Source: Bacteroidales bacterium (GTDB lineage Bacteria > Bacteroidota > Bacteroidia > Bacteroidales > WCHB1-69). From it: 5,607 nt of DNA. Of this stretch, positions 1 through 5,607 are shown piece by piece (the stretch's first letter is position 1; each line of letters opens with the position of its first letter). A model generated the notes under the pieces. The model saw only the letters and a list, made by a program, of their open reading frames with translations, did not search any database and was not told where the DNA came from. Position numbers and translations under genes: made by a program. The stretch covers positions 1 to 5,607 of the forward strand of contig JAAYRN010000007.1 of assembly GCA_012518765.1 (NCBI GenBank), given 5' to 3'.

Positions 1-434
1 AGAAAAAAACGCCCCAAGTAATGCCCGTCTTGATGTCCGGCTTCGGGAAATAAAACAAGGGTGTGTCCGCCATCTATATATTCTTCTACCGTATTGAAAA
101 TATTTAAATTAGTTTTAACACTTTGTAATCCATCTCGTTGTCTATAAACGGGAATCAGTCCAAAAAAATATAATAGCTTGGCTATTGTAGGATTTTTAAA
201 AATATCGCCCCTTGTCAAAAAACGAGGACGTCTTAAATCAATGGACAAAACTATAGCCAACGCATCGTTTAAAGAGTTTTGATGATTGCTAACCACCACC
301 AAGGGAGTTCCTTTAGGGGGAATATTTTCCGTATTTAAAAAATATACTTTTCTGTAATATAAATGATTATGGAAAAATCTTATCCAATGACTTAGGATTT
401 TATATAAAACAGGAATTTTATTTTTCCTTTCCAT
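1..434 (-). CDS. PlsC-type lysophospholipid acyltransferase, N-terminal 144 residues (cut by window edge)
   Basis: This is the 5' part of a gene that continues beyond the left edge. The family transfers an acyl chain to a lysophospholipid such as 1-acyl-glycerol-3-phosphate, at the inner face of the cytoplasmic membrane, in phospholipid synthesis. The sequence shows the acyltransferase blocks in order: SNHQNSLND at residues 49-57 (catalytic His51 and Asp57), GLIPVYRQR at 92-100 (block II), and LFPEAGH at 128-134 (block III, where classical PlsC has FPEGT). His and Asp are five residues apart, not the four of textbook HX4D; I recall the NHQN form as common in Bacteroidota acyltransferases. The ATG at 434 is the first in frame after a TAA stop nine bases upstream. 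The gene starts 29 bases after the tRNA-Glu terminator stem and has no clear promoter of its own, so it may depend on read-through. The exact acyl acceptor cannot be told; a glycerol-3-phosphate or other lipid acyltransferase is possible. Confidence 0.85.
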   Translation of the reverse strand, partial: MERKNKIPVLYKILSHWIRFFHNHLYYRKVYFLNTENIPPKGTPLVVVSNHQNSLNDALAIVLSIDLRRPRFLTRGDIFKNPTIAKLLYFFGLIPVYRQRDGLQSVKTNLNIFNTVEEYIDGGHTLVLFPEAGHQDGHYLGRFF

Positions 435-451
435 GTTGTACTTTTATGTGT

Positions 452-499
452 ATATAAAAAGATAAAAGGGCTTGTAACTCTTTCTTTACAAACCCTTTT
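452..499 (-). terminator. Rho-independent terminator of tRNA-Glu
   Basis: Read on the minus strand, a 14-base arm (499 to 486) pairs with a second arm (477 to 464) with a single G-U wobble, around an 8-base loop, and is followed by ATCTTTTTATATA. The outermost base of the stem is the A of the tRNA CCA end, so hairpin and tRNA abut with no spacer. On the minus strand this ends the tRNA transcript before the acyltransferase start 29 bases further on. The hairpin is also nearly symmetrical, but no gene on the plus strand arrives here. Confidence 0.88.
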
Positions 500-573
500 G
501 GTAGTCAGTAGGGGAATCGAACCCCTGTTGCAAGGATGAAAACCTTGAGTCCTAACCACTAGACGAACTGACC
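499..573 (-). tRNA. tRNA-Glu, anticodon TTC, CCA encoded
   Basis: The minus strand folds into a complete cloverleaf. The acceptor stem is GGTCAGT with ACTGACT (first pair G-U). The D stem is GTCT with GGAC. The anticodon stem is CAAGG with CCTTG around the loop TTTTCAT, so the anticodon is TTC, which reads GAA and GAG glutamate codons. The T arm is AGGGG-TTCGATT-CCCCT. The discriminator base is A at 502, and CCA follows in the DNA at 501-499. It has its own promoter box about 27 bases upstream of the mature 5' end, and an immediate terminator, so it looks like a single-tRNA transcription unit. Confidence 0.97.
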
Positions 574-599
574 GTTTTCAGCGTTAAAAAAACACGGTG

Positions 600-607
600 C
601 AAAAGTA
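600..607 (-). promoter_or_regulatory. Bacteroidota-type -7 box (TACTTTTG) for tRNA-Glu
   Basis: On the minus strand TACTTTTG matches the phylum's TAnnTTTG -7 consensus exactly and is followed by CACCG. Transcription would start near 593, leaving a leader of about 20 bases before the tRNA. I see no TTG -33 element at the usual spacing of about 19 bases; that region is a T-run preceded by ACATG. The position between the stop of the upstream protein gene (650) and the tRNA makes it the natural tRNA promoter. Confidence 0.7.
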
Positions 608-649
608 GAAAAAAAAACAACATGTTTCTCTCTTTTTGAAAAATATATT

Positions 650-1330
650 TTATTTGTCCGTATCTGCCTGAAATCTAAACCCTAAACGCTTAGCTGTACG
701 TATAGGAGTGCGTTGATTATTGATTTCTATCATGTCGTGTATACTTATTTCTTTCATTTTTTCGTAAGGAGGAACCAATAAATCAAAATTAAGCGTATAG
801 CGTATTGCCGATTGTAAAAGTTGCTTAGTAGCATCTTCGTTTATTACATTTGTATCAAAATTATTATAAATTTGTCCTACCTCTCGTTTTCCATCAATGT
901 AATAGTGATTGTCCATATTTATAAATAATCTACCTATCAAATACCCCAAATCATTGTATCTATTGTGTAACAATGAATCAGTTAGAAAATTGTATATACT
1001 AATTTGCCCGCAATAAGCTCGGTTTTTATCCTCATTTATATACGGCGAACGCATCACTTCGTGGTCGCGATTGAATAGAAAAACATTGCTATGCAGCACA
1101 AAAAACAAAATATCACTTCCGTATTGAATATAAAAACTTTGTGGTTTATTATTTACAAATAACACGTCAACTATAGAATCTGGAAAATCATGTTTAAACG
1201 AACTAACAAACTCTTGTCCATGTTTTTTTATCTGTTCAAATGCTATTTGTGTGTTATCGTAAACGGCTATTTTTAATAAACTTTTGGTGTTTAACTGGCT
1301 ACAAAGTGTATTCAAAACTTCTGCTGACAT
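650..1330 (-). CDS. Uncharacterised 226-residue protein, probably conserved in Bacteroidales
   Basis: I do not recognise a named family, although stretches such as the one around QISIYNFLTDS and YLIGRLFIN resemble Bacteroidales proteins of unknown function that I recall. It reads as a soluble cytoplasmic protein: there is no signal peptide and no clear membrane helix. The N-terminal half holds an alpha/beta-looking stretch with short hydrophobic strands (DILFFVLHSNVFLF). The middle is rich in Tyr, Asn and Asp, and the C-terminal tail is basic and polar (RTPIRTAKRLGFRF). The reading frame could begin two codons earlier at a TTG (1336), but the ATG at 1330 is preferred; a TAA lies in frame 12 bases upstream of that TTG. 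It is transcribed divergently from gcvP, with a -7 box about 46 bases ahead of its ATG. The distance to the tRNA promoter is only about 42 bases, and I see no convincing terminator between them. The function is unknown and no role should be inferred from gcvP alone. Confidence 0.85.
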   Translation of the reverse strand: MSAEVLNTLCSQLNTKSLLKIAVYDNTQIAFEQIKKHGQEFVSSFKHDFPDSIVDVLFVNNKPQSFYIQYGSDILFFVLHSNVFLFNRDHEVMRSPYINEDKNRAYCGQISIYNFLTDSLLHNRYNDLGYLIGRLFINMDNHYYIDGKREVGQIYNNFDTNVINEDATKQLLQSAIRYTLNFDLLVPPYEKMKEISIHDMIEINNQRTPIRTAKRLGFRFQADTDK

Positions 1331-1375
1331 ATTCAATGTTTTTTATAGTGATACTTCCCTGAAAATTTATATCTG

Positions 1376-1383
1376 CAAAAATA
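1376..1383 (-). promoter_or_regulatory. Bacteroidota-type -7 box (TATTTTTG) for the uncharacterised gene
   Basis: On the minus strand TATTTTTG fits TAnnTTTG exactly and is followed by CAGA. The expected transcription start is near 1369, which gives a leader of about 39 bases to the ATG at 1330. No TTG lies at the normal -33 spacing; the nearest TTG trinucleotides on this strand (1414-1412 and 1417-1415) are about 28 and 31 bases away. The AT-rich background means such a box can occur by chance, so its position relative to the gene carries much of the weight. Confidence 0.6.
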
Positions 1384-1495
1384 GTCTTTTTTTATCTAAA
1401 TAAAAAGATTTCAACAAAATTCATTCTTCTATATTTTCATATTTTATACATCTAACTTTATGTGTTTTTAAAACTTATAACTCAATAAAATTTTA

Positions 1496-1503
1496 TATCT
1501 TTG
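1496..1503 (+). promoter_or_regulatory. Bacteroidota-type -7 box (TATCTTTG) for gcvP
   Basis: TATCTTTG is a textbook match to TAnnTTTG, 48 bases ahead of the gcvP ATG. Transcription would begin near 1510, leaving a leader of about 42 bases ending in the A-rich stretch ATTAAAACATAAATAT, the usual ribosome-entry context in this phylum, with no Shine-Dalgarno motif. A -33 TTG at the standard spacing is not seen. The leader is too short for a glycine riboswitch. Confidence 0.7.
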
Positions 1504-1551
1504 TAAACCCTAAAAAAAACACGTTGCATTTAATTATTAAAACATAAATAT

Positions 1552-4389
1552 ATGGAAATCAATAGCTTTTTATCAAGACACGTCGGACCGAGAGTAGACG
1601 AAACAAAGAAAATGCTCGAAGTAATTGGAGTTTCAAGCATAGATGAATTAATAGAACAAACCCTCCCTTCAAAAATACGCCTAAAAAAACCCTTGGCTGT
1701 GGGTGAAGCCATGAGCGAACACACCTATTTAGACCATGTAAGATCTTTAGCCAAGAAAAATAAAACATATAAAACGTTTATAGGAATGGGGTATTACAAT
1801 TCCATAACACCTGCTGTTATTCAACGTAATATCTTAGAAAATCCCGGTTGGTATACCGCTTATACTCCCTATCAAGCTGAAATTTCTCAAGGTCGCTTAG
1901 AGGCTTTGTTGGTATATCAAACCATGGTATCGGAAATGACAGGCATGCCCTTAGCCAACGCATCGCTTTTAGACGAAGCCACAGCCGCAGCCGAAGGTAT
2001 GTTGATGTTTTACAATGCACGCAGCCGCGAAATGCAAAAAAATGGTGCCAATCAATTTTTTGTATCCGAAGATGTATTCCCACATACTTTAAAGGTATTA
2101 GAAACCAGAGCAAACGCCTTAAACATTGAAATCGTTGCAGGAAAACACGAAGAGTTTATTTTTAGTCCTACAGTTTTCGGTGCTTTTGTTCAATATCCCA
2201 ACCAATGGGGCGAAGTGAAAGATTATAGCGAATTTGCAAATAAAGCAAAAGCAAACGGAAGTTTTCTATTGGTTGCCACCGATTTAATGGCATTGGCTTT
2301 ATTAACTCCTCCGGGCGAATGGGGAGCCGACTGTGTAGTAGGTTCTTCTCAACGCTTTGGATTACCCATAGGTTTTGGTGGTCCTACAACAGGATTTTTT
2401 GCTTGCAAAGAAGACTTCAAACGCCAACTTCCCGGACGAATCATTGGTGTTTCTGTAGACGCTCAAGGGAAACGAGCTTTACGCATGGCGTTACAAACAC
2501 GTGAACAACACATTAAACGCGAAAAAGCCACATCGAACATTTGTACAGCATCGGCATTAATGGGAATTATGTCGGGAATGTATGCCGTATATCACGGACA
2601 AGAAGGAATCAAAGAAATAGCAAGTCGTATTAATAAATTAGCCGTTGTCTTGAATACCGAAGTTCAAAAATTAGGTTACAAACAATTCAATACCTATTTC
2701 TTCGATACATTGTGCATACAAAGTCCTGTTAAAACCAATGAGATTCAAAAAGTTGCATTGGAAAATGAACTAAACTTCCGCTATATTTGCGAAGATTGTA
2801 TAAGCATTAGCTTAGACGAAGTTACAAGCTTTGACGATGTAAATACAATATTAACTGTATTGGCAAAAGCCGCAGGAAAATCGTTTACATCCATCACATG
2901 TTCAGGTGATTGTAAGCTAATTGAACTACCCAAAGGTTTACAAAGAACCTCTCCTTTCTTAACCCAAGGAGTTTTCAATACCTATCATTCAGAGACAGAT
3001 ATGATGCGTTATTTGAAAAAATTAGAAATCAAAGATTTATCTCTCAATAGAGCCATGATTCCATTGGGATCGTGTACCATGAAACTAAATGCAGCTGCCG
3101 AAATGATACCCATTACCTGGTCTCAATTTGGAGGTTTACATCCTTTTGTTCCAACCGATCAAGCTCAAGGATTTTTAGAATTAATCCAAAATTTAGAAAA
3201 AGATTTAGCGGATATTACAGGATTTGCAGGCGTATCCTTGCAACCACAATCCGGAGCATCGGGCGAATACGCTGGACTCATGGTTATACGAAACTATTTC
3301 CTTGACAAAGGCGAGCCCCATAGAAACGTATGCTTGATTCCTTCTTCGGCTCACGGAACCAACCCCGCTTCTGCGGCTATGGCTGGCATGAAAATTATTA
3401 TCGTAAAAGCTACCGAAAATGGAGAAGTAGATGTTGAAGATTTAAGAACCAAAGCCGAAGAAAACAAAGATAATTTGGCTTGCTTGATGATTACCTACCC
3501 CTCTACACACGGAGTTTTCGAAGAAGAAATTTTAGAAATTATTGATATAATCCACAAAAACAATGGTTTGGTTTATATGGACGGAGCGAACATGAATGCC
3601 CAAGTAGGATTGACAAGTCCCGGATTTATGGGTGCCGATGTCTGCCATTTAAACTTACATAAAACCTTTGCCATGCCCCACGGTGGCGGTGGACCCGGTG
3701 CAGGTCCCATTGGTGTAACTGCCGAATTAGTCGACTTTTTACCTACCCACCCCATTGTAAAAGTAGGTGGAGATAAAGGAGGATTTATTTCAGGTTCTCC
3801 CTACGGATATTCGCTATTGCTACCCATTACCTACGGATACATTAAAATGTTAGGCTCCGAAGGATTGACCGAAGCTACCAAGTATGCTATTTTAAATGCC
3901 AACTACATGATGGAGAGATTAAAAGATAGCTACAAAATACTTTATACAGGTTCGAAAGGACGCGTTGCTCATGAAATGATATTAGACTGCAACCCATTTA
4001 GTTTGACCGTTCAAGTAGGAGAAATAGCGAAACGATTGATGGACTATGGATTCCACGCTCCTACGGTGGCTTTTCCCGTACACGGAACTCTAATGGTTGA
4101 GCCTACTGAAAGTGAGCCTCTGAGCGAAATAGACAGGCTGTGTGATGCCCTGATTCAAATTCGCAAAGAAATTGACGACATCGCTTCGGGCAAAGCCGAT
4201 AAAGACAATAACTTAATTAAAAATGCTCCGCATACAATGGATGTAATCTGTGCCAACGAATGGAATAGACCCTATACACGTCAAGAAGCAGCATTTCCTA
4301 TGCCTCACGACGATAAATATTGGCCCACCGTATCTAAAATTGACGAAGCCTTTGGCGATCGCAATTTAGTATGTTGCATAGAAGAATAA
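1552..4389 (+). CDS. gcvP: Glycine dehydrogenase (decarboxylating), P-protein of the glycine cleavage system, complete
   Basis: The P-protein decarboxylates glycine with pyridoxal phosphate and passes the aminomethyl group to the lipoyl arm of the H-protein, in the cytoplasm; T- and L-proteins complete the cycle and feed one-carbon units to tetrahydrofolate. At 945 residues it is the fused, full-length form, not the split GcvPA/GcvPB pair. N-terminal half: GMGYYNS at 78-84, the YTPYQAEISQGRLE segment from 104, GLPIGFGGP at 270-278 and PGRIIGVS at 294-301. C-terminal half: PLGSCTMKLN at 504-513, SSAHGTNPAS at 598-607, MDGAN at 676-680 (Asp677 probably contacts the cofactor ring) and HLNLHKTF, whose Lys704 is the expected Schiff-base lysine, followed by the glycine-rich HGGGGPGAGP at 710-719. 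All expected motifs are present and the frame is unbroken. The ATG at 1552 fits the usual start of the family (a short lead to RHVGP). No gcvT, gcvH or lpd adjoins it, so the other subunits must be encoded elsewhere. It is monocistronic: own promoter, strong terminator. Confidence 0.98.
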   Translation: MEINSFLSRHVGPRVDETKKMLEVIGVSSIDELIEQTLPSKIRLKKPLAVGEAMSEHTYLDHVRSLAKKNKTYKTFIGMGYYNSITPAVIQRNILENPGWYTAYTPYQAEISQGRLEALLVYQTMVSEMTGMPLANASLLDEATAAAEGMLMFYNARSREMQKNGANQFFVSEDVFPHTLKVLETRANALNIEIVAGKHEEFIFSPTVFGAFVQYPNQWGEVKDYSEFANKAKANGSFLLVATDLMALALLTPPGEWGADCVVGSSQRFGLPIGFGGPTTGFFACKEDFKRQLPGRIIGVSVDAQGKRALRMALQTREQHIKREKATSNICTASALMGIMSGMYAVYHGQEGIKEIASRINKLAVVLNTEVQKLGYKQFNTYFFDTLCIQSPVKTNEIQKVALENELNFRYICEDCISISLDEVTSFDDVNTILTVLAKAAGKSFTSITCSGDCKLIELPKGLQRTSPFLTQGVFNTYHSETDMMRYLKKLEIKDLSLNRAMIPLGSCTMKLNAAAEMIPITWSQFGGLHPFVPTDQAQGFLELIQNLEKDLADITGFAGVSLQPQSGASGEYAGLMVIRNYFLDKGEPHRNVCLIPSSAHGTNPASAAMAGMKIIIVKATENGEVDVEDLRTKAEENKDNLACLMITYPSTHGVFEEEILEIIDIIHKNNGLVYMDGANMNAQVGLTSPGFMGADVCHLNLHKTFAMPHGGGGPGAGPIGVTAELVDFLPTHPIVKVGGDKGGFISGSPYGYSLLLPITYGYIKMLGSEGLTEATKYAILNANYMMERLKDSYKILYTGSKGRVAHEMILDCNPFSLTVQVGEIAKRLMDYGFHAPTVAFPVHGTLMVEPTESEPLSEIDRLCDALIQIRKEIDDIASGKADKDNNLIKNAPHTMDVICANEWNRPYTRQEAAFPMPHDDKYWPTVSKIDEAFGDRNLVCCIEE

Positions 4390-4418
4390 AAACAATTGAT
4401 TTTTACTATCATACTTAC

Positions 4419-4448
4419 AAAAGAAGGAAATTATTCCTTCTTTTTTTT
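4419..4448 (+). terminator. Rho-independent terminator of gcvP
   Basis: AAGAAGGAA (4421-4429) pairs perfectly with TTCCTTCTT (4434-4442) around an ATTA loop, with two further A-T pairs possible at the base, and runs into an unbroken T-tract to 4448. It begins 29 bases after the gcvP stop and isolates gcvP from the restriction-modification gene downstream. On the minus strand only a short T-run follows, so it is mainly one-directional. Confidence 0.9.
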
Positions 4449-4533
4449 ATATATAGCAACATGTAAAAAAGGAAAAAACGATATTTCTCTAAACAACCCA
4501 AAGTTACTTAGTACATAATTGAAAAAACTTTTA

Positions 4534-4541
4534 TACATTTG
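4534..4541 (+). promoter_or_regulatory. Bacteroidota-type -7 box (TACATTTG) for hsdM
   Basis: TACATTTG matches TAnnTTTG exactly and is followed by CAAAAG. Transcription would start near 4548, giving a leader of about 77 bases. The nearest upstream TTG (4519-4521) is only 12 bases from the box, too close for a -33 element. I saw no other structure in the stretch from the gcvP terminator to this box (4449-4533). Confidence 0.65.
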
Positions 4542-4624
4542 CAAAAGTAAAAACAATTCACATAATTTTACATCTGAATAAGACATATTCCATATTCACT
4601 TTAACAAAAAGACAAAACATATAC

Positions 4625-5607
4625 ATGAAAAACTTTAAAGAAAAAGCCGATCTAATTTGGAGAGTAGCCGATTTACTTAGAGGCGATTACAAACAATCGG
4701 ACTATGGAAAAGTAATACTGCCAATGACTGTACTAAGGCGATTAGATTGTGTACTTGAACCTAACAAACAAAAAGTACTCGATTATTTGCCCAAAGTTGA
4801 ATCGCTTAAAGAAAATGCAAAAGATATAGCCATTAATAAAATTGCTGGATTTAATTTTCACAATAAAAGTCAATTCAATTTTGATAAACTTATTGCCGAC
4901 CCCAATAATATTGCCCTAAATCTTAGAAACTATATAAATGGTTTTTCTAATAGTGCAAGGGAAATAATCGAGTATTTCAATTTTGATGACCAAATAGACC
5001 GCATGGATGACCCCAAAGCAGATATTCTTTTTAGAGTTGTAAAATCGTTTCAAGAAATAGATTTGAGCGATATGGAATCCATGGAAATGGGATATGTTTT
5101 CGAAGATTTAATCAGAAGATTTTCAGAGCAATCCAACGAAACTGCTGGAGAGCATTTCACTCCAAGAGAAGTCATTCGCTTAATGGTGAATGTACTTTTT
5201 ATAGAAGATAAAGATATTTTAACCCAAAAAGGCATTGTTAAAACACTCTACGACCCAGCATGTGGAACGGGTGGAATGCTGTCGGTAGGCGAGCAATATG
5301 TAAAAGAACTAAATCCCAATGCCGAGCTAAAAGTTTTTGGACAAGAAATTAATCCCGAATCTTATGCCATTTGTAAATCGGATATGCTGATAAAAGGACA
5401 AAATCCCAGTAATATTAAGTTTGGAAATACATTTACGGTAGATGGATTGGAAGATGAAAAATTTGACTATATGCTTTCCAATCCTCCTTTTGGTGTGGAC
5501 TGGAAAAAGGCAGAAAAATTTATCAAAGATGAAGCCAGTAACAGAGGAATGGGTGGGCGTTTTGGAGCAGGATTGCCTCGAATAAACGATGGCTCACTGC
5601 TTTTTCT
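4625..5607 (+). CDS. hsdM: Type I restriction-modification methyltransferase subunit HsdM, N-terminal 327 residues (cut by window edge)
   Basis: HsdM methylates adenine N6 in the asymmetric target of a type I restriction-modification system, using S-adenosylmethionine. It acts with HsdS, which sets the target, and with HsdR, which translocates and cleaves unmodified DNA. Residues 1 to about 150 form the helical HsdM N-terminal domain (ADLIWRVADLLRGDYKQSDY, then LPMTVLRRLD). The methyltransferase domain follows: EHFTPREV at 176-183, the SAM-binding motif DPACGTGGM at 210-218, the catalytic motif NPPFG at 286-290, and the GAGLPRINDGS segment just before the edge. All key residues are present and the frame is open to the end of the window, so about a third or more of the protein is missing only because of the cut. 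The ATG at 4625 is the only ATG in frame after the TGA at 4520-4522. It has its own promoter and is separated from gcvP by a terminator, so it probably heads an hsdM-hsdS-hsdR type operon. Related stand-alone N6-adenine methyltransferases are less likely given the intact N-terminal domain. Confidence 0.95.
   Translation, partial: MKNFKEKADLIWRVADLLRGDYKQSDYGKVILPMTVLRRLDCVLEPNKQKVLDYLPKVESLKENAKDIAINKIAGFNFHNKSQFNFDKLIADPNNIALNLRNYINGFSNSAREIIEYFNFDDQIDRMDDPKADILFRVVKSFQEIDLSDMESMEMGYVFEDLIRRFSEQSNETAGEHFTPREVIRLMVNVLFIEDKDILTQKGIVKTLYDPACGTGGMLSVGEQYVKELNPNAELKVFGQEINPESYAICKSDMLIKGQNPSNIKFGNTFTVDGLEDEKFDYMLSNPPFGVDWKKAEKFIKDEASNRGMGGRFGAGLPRINDGSLLF

Noticed and set aside
254..267. 14-base word TAGCCAACGCATCG repeated at 1952-1965
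   Set aside because: It codes for unrelated residues on opposite strands in two unrelated genes, with no extended similarity around it; taken as chance plus shared codon preference.
499..573. tRNA-Glu as an integration site for a mobile element
   Set aside because: No second copy of the tRNA 3' end and no integrase are visible in the window; the hsdM block is more than 4 kb away.
608..649. Terminator for the uncharacterised gene between its stop and the tRNA promoter
   Set aside because: Only a four-pair AAAC/GTTT stem before a T-run can be drawn, too weak to call; the T-run may simply be the upstream part of the tRNA promoter.
1331..1336. TTG at 1336 as the start codon of the uncharacterised gene
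   Set aside because: An ATG lies two codons further in, and there is no ribosome-binding motif favouring the TTG.
1504..1551. Glycine riboswitch ahead of gcvP
   Set aside because: The predicted leader of about 42 bases is shorter than a single glycine aptamer, and it has no stable stems.
1817..2113. Antisense open frame inside gcvP, and similar ones at 1530-1768, 2781-2978 and 3573-3755
   Set aside because: They lie opposite a strongly conserved gcvP frame, have no promoter or family resemblance, and are explained by codon bias of the real gene.
3072..3305. Same-strand overlapping frames in gcvP (also 2319-2504)
   Set aside because: The translations are low-complexity, Arg/Ser/Thr-rich and unlike any protein, while the gcvP frame carries all catalytic motifs there.
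5050..5235. Antisense open frame inside hsdM
   Set aside because: It is opposite the conserved HFTPRE region of hsdM and shows no independent support.

Overview
The window looks like chromosomal DNA of a Bacteroidota bacterium, probably of the order Bacteroidales. Three things point there. The DNA is AT-rich. Four -7 promoter boxes match the phylum's TAnnTTTG consensus exactly, one ahead of each complete gene start except the acyltransferase. The start codons are preceded by A-rich leaders rather than Shine-Dalgarno motifs. The protein sequences (GcvP, and an acyltransferase with an NHQN-type motif) also read as Bacteroidales-like. This placement rests on recognition, not on a database search.

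The left third is read on the minus strand. From high to low coordinates it holds an uncharacterised 226-residue protein (650-1330), a tRNA-Glu(TTC) gene with its own promoter (499-607), a rho-independent terminator that starts at the last base of the tRNA CCA, and the first 144 codons of a PlsC-type lysophospholipid acyltransferase that runs off the left edge.

A 221-base intergenic region (1331-1551) carries two outward-facing promoters. To its right, on the plus strand, lies a complete gcvP (1552-4389) encoding the full-length glycine decarboxylase P-protein, closed by a strong terminator at 4419-4448. After a further promoter, the first 327 codons of hsdM, the DNA adenine methyltransferase and specificity-complex subunit of a type I restriction-modification system, run off the right edge.

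The genes are mostly separate transcription units and do not form one pathway: lipid synthesis, translation, one-carbon metabolism and DNA modification. The accessory element is the type I restriction-modification locus that begins at 4625; its hsdS and hsdR genes would lie outside the window. I found no clear sign of a wholly new system. The least explained item is the 226-residue protein divergent from gcvP.
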